Assembly: GCA_009837085.1 (NCBI GenBank)
Contig: VXUF01000145.1
Coordinates: 16,741-55,870 of the forward strand
DNA: 39,130 nt
Direction of reading: 5' to 3'
Origin: Holophagales bacterium
GTDB lineage: Bacteria > Acidobacteriota > Thermoanaerobaculia > Multivoradales > Multivoraceae
A program made the translations under genes and the position numbers. This document shows, one piece after another, positions 35,516-39,130 of this stretch. Below the pieces are notes generated by a model. That model searched no databases, was not told the origin of the DNA, and saw nothing but the letters and a program-made list of their open reading frames with translations. Every line of letters starts with the position of its first letter. The first letter of the stretch is position 1.

Positions 35516-35579
35516 GTGGCGCAGCTTCCATGTGCCCCTTGCGGGCAGCCCCAGTGTCTGCCCGGGGAAGGTGCGCCAC
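35516..35579. repeat. Long imperfect hairpin, possible structured RNA
   Basis: The outer arms GTGGCGCA (35516-35523) and TGCGCCAC (35572-35579) pair perfectly. After a single G-G mismatch, CTTCC (35525-35529) pairs with GGAAG (35566-35570). An inner stem GGGCAG (35543-35548) with CTGCCC (35558-35563) closes a 9-nt loop. The total is 19 base pairs with a lopsided internal loop. It is too complex for a simple terminator, and no T-run follows on either strand. Confidence 0.6.
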
Positions 35580-35600
35580 AGCCTTGGTAGCGGAGTCGGG

Positions 35601-35615
35601 TCACCACGGTGGTGA
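35601..35615. promoter_or_regulatory. Operator-like dyad TCACCAC-G-GTGGTGA
   Basis: A 7-bp perfect inverted repeat with a 1-nt centre lies about 105 nt before the GFA gene. It is flanked on both sides by the direct repeat CGGAGT (35591-35596 and 35617-35622). The symmetry fits a homodimeric regulator site. The regulator is unknown. Confidence 0.35.
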
Positions 35616-35720
35616 ACGGAGTACGCTCGCAGGCTCCGACCCCGACCTTCGCGACGAGGCGACACGCACTTCCACAGTCTGTTGACCGGAAACCGATCTC
35701 GCGGCACGGATTGCTGAGCC

Positions 35721-36569
35721 ATGCTCACCGGCGCCTGTCTCTGCGGAGACGTCACATTCGAGGTCGACGGCGATCTGATCGAGATCGCCCACTGCCACTG
35801 CTCCGTGTGCAGGAAGTTCCACGGTTCGGCCTACGCCAGCTTCGGCGCCGTCGACCCGAAGATCTTCCGCTGGACGCTCGGCGCTGACGAGATCGTCCAC
35901 TACCAGTCGTCAGAGCACGGGTTCCGGCACTTCTGCCCGCGCTGCGGCTCCGGCGTTCCAGCCAACCCCGAAGGCGGCTCCGTGGCGCTTGTCACCATGG
36001 GTAGCGTCGCCGAGGACCCGGGCATCCGGCCCACACTGCACATCTTCGCCGGCTCGAAGGCGCCGTGGCACACGATCGTCGACGATCTGCCCCAGCACGA
36101 CGAGTACCCGCCCGACTGGGGCGCTCCGGCCGGGATCGAGCGGCCGGTTCGGGAAGCCCAGACGCGCGGCGCCACACCGGGAAGCTGCCTCTGCGGCGTC
36201 GTGACCTACGAGTTCGACGGCCCGCCGGAACGCATGGTGAACTGCCACTGCTCCCGGTGCCGCCGCCAGGCGAGCGCCGCCTACGGCACGTTCGTCTTCG
36301 TCGCGGAGGACGCCTTCCGCTGGCTCGGCGGCCGGGACGCGGTCGTCGACTACAAGATGCCGGAAGCGGACATCAAGGGCACCGCGTTCTGCCGGCACTG
36401 CGGCAGCCTTGTTCCCCGGCTCCGGGATCCCGGCGGGATGCAGATTCCGGCCGGCTCGCTGGACGGCGATCCGGGAGTCAAGCCGGCCGTGAACATCTTC
36501 GTCGGTTCCAAGGCAGCGTGGAGCGCGCTCGACGAGAGCGTTCCCTGCTTCGCCGAGTACCCGGGGTAG
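35721..36569 (+). CDS. Tandem-duplicated GFA (CENP-V/GFA) zinc-binding domain protein
   Basis: The 282-residue protein carries two successive GFA domains. The first has CLC (Cys6, Cys8), HCHCSVCRK, and FCPRCGSG. The second repeats this from GSCLCGVVTYEF with NCHCSRCRR and FCRHCGSL, starting at about residue 153. Each copy retains the full set of zinc-binding cysteines. GFA proteins were named for glutathione-dependent formaldehyde activation, but that activity is disputed for most members, so no reaction is assigned. Most GFA proteins have one domain of about 130-150 residues. The duplication is therefore notable, though the two copies have diverged. No strong ribosome-binding site is visible. 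Confidence 0.9.
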   Translation: MLTGACLCGDVTFEVDGDLIEIAHCHCSVCRKFHGSAYASFGAVDPKIFRWTLGADEIVHYQSSEHGFRHFCPRCGSGVPANPEGGSVALVTMGSVAEDPGIRPTLHIFAGSKAPWHTIVDDLPQHDEYPPDWGAPAGIERPVREAQTRGATPGSCLCGVVTYEFDGPPERMVNCHCSRCRRQASAAYGTFVFVAEDAFRWLGGRDAVVDYKMPEADIKGTAFCRHCGSLVPRLRDPGGMQIPAGSLDGDPGVKPAVNIFVGSKAAWSALDESVPCFAEYPG

Positions 36570-36723
36570 CGCCTACCCGCATCCGGAAGCGCCGTCCCGG
36601 ACCGGCCAGGGCGACGCACAACCTGGACAAGACGTCCGGCCGCCTGCAGAATGCACCGGTTCAAGCGTCAAACGTTCTTGACTTCGGGCTCGTCGGCGGC
36701 ATCGCTCCGCATGGACGTCGCCG

Positions 36724-37230
36724 GTGCGCCCCCGCGAAGTGCGCCCCCTGCTCAGCCAACCACACGCCGCTCACCGTGGAATCGCGTTCCTGTTCGGCCT
36801 CCTGGTCGCGACCAGCGCGGCCGCCCAACTCGTGGAGCGGGTGGTCGACGGCGACACGATCATCGTCGAGGGCGTGGGCCGTGTCCGTCTGATCGGGGTC
36901 GACACGCCGGAGACCGTCCACCCGAACCGGCCGGTCGAGTTCTTCGGCAAGGAGGCGAGCGCCTTCACGAAGGGACTGCTCGAGGGAAACCGGGTGCGAC
37001 TCGAGTACGACCAGGAACGCCAGGATCGCTACGGCCGCACTCTCGCCTACGTCTACCTCTCGGACGGGACGTTCGTGAACGCCGAGATCATCCGCCGCGG
37101 CTATGGCCACGCGTACACGCGGTTCCCCTTCCGACACATGGAGGCGTTCCGGCAGTTCGAGCGAGAGGCCCGGGACAACCGGAGAGGCCTGTGGGGCGAA
37201 GTGGTCGGCGGCTCGAATCCACCCGACTGA
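36724..37230 (+). CDS. Secreted SNase-like (thermonuclease) nuclease
   Basis: The 168-residue protein starts with GTG. A signal-like hydrophobic segment (IAFLFGLLVATSAAAQ, about 20-35) precedes the OB-fold nuclease domain. The SNase motifs are VVDGDTIIVEG, VRLIGVDTPET (calcium Asp and catalytic Arg/Glu region) and RQDRYGRTLAYVYL (second catalytic Arg), ending REARDNRRGLWG. It should hydrolyse DNA or RNA in the periplasm or outside the cell. The 5' start is uncertain because no good ribosome-binding site precedes the GTG. It is convergent with the motor-like pair, whose second gene ends at 37259. Confidence 0.9.
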   Translation: MRPREVRPLLSQPHAAHRGIAFLFGLLVATSAAAQLVERVVDGDTIIVEGVGRVRLIGVDTPETVHPNRPVEFFGKEASAFTKGLLEGNRVRLEYDQERQDRYGRTLAYVYLSDGTFVNAEIIRRGYGHAYTRFPFRHMEAFRQFEREARDNRRGLWGEVVGGSNPPD

Positions 37231-37258
37231 CGCCGGCAGCCCAACCTCGAACCCGTTC

Positions 37259-38038
37259 TCAGCGCGCGGCGCGAAGACCCGCCGGCAGGCCGCCGGTCGG
37301 GTTCGCGTTCTTGTAGAACCGGGACTCGAGCGCGCCCATCCGGCGCTTGTAGAGGTCCTTCTGATCGGCGGCCGTCACGTCGAAGGCGCGAACGAAGAAA
37401 CGGCATCCCCGCTCGACGCTCCACTCGTACACCGGCCGAGTCTGCCGGAGGAACTGGGCCTGAGAGACGACGCTCTTGGTCTGCACGAGGTCCAGGGGGA
37501 GCAGAGAGCGCGCGGCCTCATGTTGGGGAGCCCGAGCCAGGTCCACTACGAAACCACTAGCCACGAGAGCTACGTCGAAGAGGTAGGCGACCGTGCCGTC
37601 GCGGTCGTACCAGCAGCTCGGATGGTCCGAGCCGCCACCGATCTGCCGGCTCTCGATCGCGTCGCGTACCTCAGCCGGAGACATTCCCCGCTGGGCGGCC
37701 GCGTTCATCGCATCGGCCATCTCGCGCAGTACGTCCGGCTTCGTCTCGATCTCGCGCACGAGTTCCCGCCAGTTGTCGGCGTCCCGGCGTTCATCCACCC
37801 GCTCACGCAACGCCGCTCTGAGCGCCACCGGGTCCTCGGGCAGCGCCTCCTCCTCGAACAGGGCGGCGATCTGCTCGAAGCGCACGAGTTCCCTCTCGGC
37901 AGCCTGCCGCCTGTCCGCCTCGCGCGCGAACAGAGCGGCCAGGGCGAGCAGCAGAACGAAGATGATCAGGATGGCGATCTCGGCCATCGTCAGGCCGAGG
38001 ACCAGGCCGCGCGGGAACGTCCGGCCGCGCTGCGTCAT
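37259..38038 (-). CDS. MotB/ExbD-topology membrane protein with unrecognised C-terminal domain
   Basis: A 259-residue protein with a short basic N-terminus, one membrane helix at about 11-37 and a long extracytoplasmic part. The helix starts TMAEIAILIIFVLLLALA, resembling the proton-carrying MotB/ExbD/ZorB helix in form, with Glu20 where those proteins have Asp. A helical, coiled-coil-like stretch (38-115) leads to a C-terminal domain (about 130-245) with DHPSCWYDRDGTVAYLFDVA and Cys142, Cys212. I see no OmpA peptidoglycan-binding signature. The ATG at 38038 overlaps the preceding TGA (TGATG). Pairing with the multi-helix gene upstream suggests a stator-like complex. The function is unknown. 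Confidence 0.72.
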   Translation of the reverse strand: MTQRGRTFPRGLVLGLTMAEIAILIIFVLLLALAALFAREADRRQAAERELVRFEQIAALFEEEALPEDPVALRAALRERVDERRDADNWRELVREIETKPDVLREMADAMNAAAQRGMSPAEVRDAIESRQIGGGSDHPSCWYDRDGTVAYLFDVALVASGFVVDLARAPQHEAARSLLPLDLVQTKSVVSQAQFLRQTRPVYEWSVERGCRFFVRAFDVTAADQKDLYKRRMGALESRFYKNANPTGGLPAGLRAAR

Positions 38039-39129
38039 CAAAGACCCCAGCGCTGCAACTCGCGCCGCCGGCCGCCCTCCTCCGCGACGGAGTCGAGTCT
38101 GTCCGCCATCCGCAGCAGCGACCTGTTCATCGCCTCCATCCGCTCCGGCGCGTCGTGCAACTGGCGCCGGGCCGCCGCCAGCTCGCTGACGATCGCCCGC
38201 GTTCCCTCGCTGTAGCGGTCGATGTGCGCCCGCAGGGAGACCAGGGCGTCGGTCGCGTTCCGGAAGCCGTTCGCCGCCCGGGCGTTCGCCTGGGAGAAGC
38301 GGCGGTTCTCCTCGAGGATCTCCGTCAACCGCGCCACCGCGCTCTGGTTCTGCTCCATGACCCGCAACTGGCTCGTCTCGATTCGCCGCAGACCCTCCGC
38401 GACGGACAGGAACTCCCGCGCCAGGCCCCGAAACTGTTCCGAGGCCGGCTCGATCAACTCCTCGATGAACTCCCGCCGAAAGTCGACGGAACGGAAGTTC
38501 GCGAGCAGTTGCTGAAGGGAGTCGCTCACAGCCTGCGACTCCGAGACGAAGCGCTCCCGCTGCACCTGAATGTCGCGAACCGCGGCGGCGGCGACTTCAT
38601 CGACCTCGCCGACCCGCTGCCGGAGCGCCCCGAAGCGGGCTGCGCCCTTCTCCAGGTGCCCGAGCTGACGTTCCAACGCGGCGCCCGCGGCGGCGACGCC
38701 CCGGTCGAGCTGTTCGAACACCCGCTTCGCTTCCACGCGGAACTGCTGGAACTCGTCGATCGAGTACTCCATCTCCGCCCGCAGGCGGCGGTTCGCGCGG
38801 GCCAGGTCTTCGCGCGCCGTCGCTTCCACCTCTTCCTCGTCCCGCGGCTGATTCAGGAGGATGCGTCCGGCCAGGCCGAGGATCGTGCTGGTCAGCGCCA
38901 GGCCGAAGTTCGTGATGATGGAACTCGTCGCCCCCTCGGTGTTGAACTGGTACAGCGAGATGGCCAGCGAGATCAGCGTGTAGAGAAACCCGAGGTAGTA
39001 GAAGTTGTCGCCCGCGAAGTCGACCTTCGGCCGCAGGTCCGGCCACTCCACGAGCAGGCAGGCGTAGCTGCCCATCAGGACGATCGGCAGCACAACGGCC
39101 AGAAGCGGGCTCGCCGTCAACGACTTCAT
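38038..39129 (-). CDS. MotA/TolQ/ExbB-like membrane protein with long coiled-coil tail
   Basis: The 363-residue protein has about three membrane helices in residues 1-112. The last two, FLYTLISLAISL and ITNFGLALTSTILGLAGRIL, recall the MotA/TolQ/ExbB channel pair (GLLGT...GL and the ALxTTxxGLxxAI helix). From about 115 to 355 the sequence is almost entirely helical and rich in Glu, Arg, Gln and Ala, a cytoplasmic coiled-coil tail like that of ZorA. The ATG at 39129 is one base from the window edge, so the true start might lie outside. The stop overlaps the partner gene start. I infer an ion-driven motor-like complex. A chemoreceptor-like or structural role is possible. Confidence 0.68.
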   Translation of the reverse strand: MKSLTASPLLAVVLPIVLMGSYACLLVEWPDLRPKVDFAGDNFYYLGFLYTLISLAISLYQFNTEGATSSIITNFGLALTSTILGLAGRILLNQPRDEEEVEATAREDLARANRRLRAEMEYSIDEFQQFRVEAKRVFEQLDRGVAAAGAALERQLGHLEKGAARFGALRQRVGEVDEVAAAAVRDIQVQRERFVSESQAVSDSLQQLLANFRSVDFRREFIEELIEPASEQFRGLAREFLSVAEGLRRIETSQLRVMEQNQSAVARLTEILEENRRFSQANARAANGFRNATDALVSLRAHIDRYSEGTRAIVSELAAARRQLHDAPERMEAMNRSLLRMADRLDSVAEEGGRRRELQRWGL

Positions 39130-39130
39130 C

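Larger units (their letters stand above)
35437..35720. other. Non-coding stretch with strong secondary structure
   Basis: This 284-nt gap between the divergent antitoxin and GFA genes has no convincing ORF. It contains a 64-nt hairpin (35516-35579) and a 15-nt dyad (35601-35615), listed separately. No tRNA or known riboswitch consensus was recognised. It may hold divergent promoters, a small RNA, or the remnant of a mobile element end. Confidence 0.5.

Noticed and set aside
35500..35700. Integron attC or riboswitch in the gap
   Set aside because: The core sites RYYYAAC/GTTRRRY are not properly matched and no cobalamin, TPP or SAM riboswitch core was found.
35504..35755. 83-residue minus-strand ORF in the non-coding gap
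   Set aside because: No ribosome-binding site or recognisable domain. It crosses the start of the GFA gene, and its 3' part coincides with the strong hairpin.

Overview
The window looks like the chromosome of a high-GC (about two thirds G+C by eye), Gram-negative heterotroph. The diderm envelope is shown by a TonB-dependent receptor, an outer-membrane porin, a second beta-barrel protein and many signal peptides. Three FGE-type sulfatases, a Rieske oxygenase, solute importers and a selenoprotein would suit an aquatic or host-associated bacterium such as a marine or sponge-associated Acidobacteriota. That placement is an impression from protein style, not a demonstrated one. I saw no rRNA, tRNA, CRISPR array, phage block or transposase.

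Layout. 1-6387: a truncated Nramp-like transporter, a serine beta-lactamase-fold hydrolase, an MDR reductase, an FMN alpha-hydroxyacid oxidase, a small zincin, a DUF1295 membrane protein and a YihG/LCLAT1-type acyltransferase. 6497-9076: Lon protease. 9077-9406: a short ArsC/Spx-fold gene whose catalytic-cysteine position is an in-frame UGA, followed by a bSECIS-like hairpin, so very probably a selenoprotein. 9439-13952: three sulfatases. 14000-18028: PPK2 kinase, a small secreted protein, then a porin / FMN-binding protein / histidine-rich membrane protein operon that looks like an envelope electron-transfer module. 18006-19480: an outer-membrane barrel and a small membrane protein.

19511-30169 is a coherent catabolic island. 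One operon (minus strand) carries a TonB receptor, an IclR-HTH::GcvT fusion and two FAD oxidoreductases. It diverges from a Rieske oxygenase with CntA/GbcA-like iron ligands, a sodium:solute symporter and a GNAT. The simplest reading is uptake and oxidative demethylation of an N-methylated (quaternary amine-like) compound, with the fusion protein possibly acting as both folate-dependent demethylase and autoregulator, by analogy with PutA. 30180-34611: a peptide-type ABC importer (binding protein and two permeases, no ATPase) coupled to RsgA. 34688-35436: a VapBC-like toxin-antitoxin pair. 35437-35720: a non-coding stretch with a long hairpin and a dyad. 35721-37230: a duplicated GFA-domain protein and a secreted SNase-like nuclease. 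37259-39129: a two-gene membrane system resembling the MotA/ExbB-MotB/ExbD (and ZorAB) ion-driven motors, with a long coiled-coil tail and an unrecognised extracytoplasmic domain.

The best candidates for something new are the Sec-containing ArsC/Spx-like protein, the IclR-GcvT fusion in its demethylation island, and the motor-like pair at the right edge.
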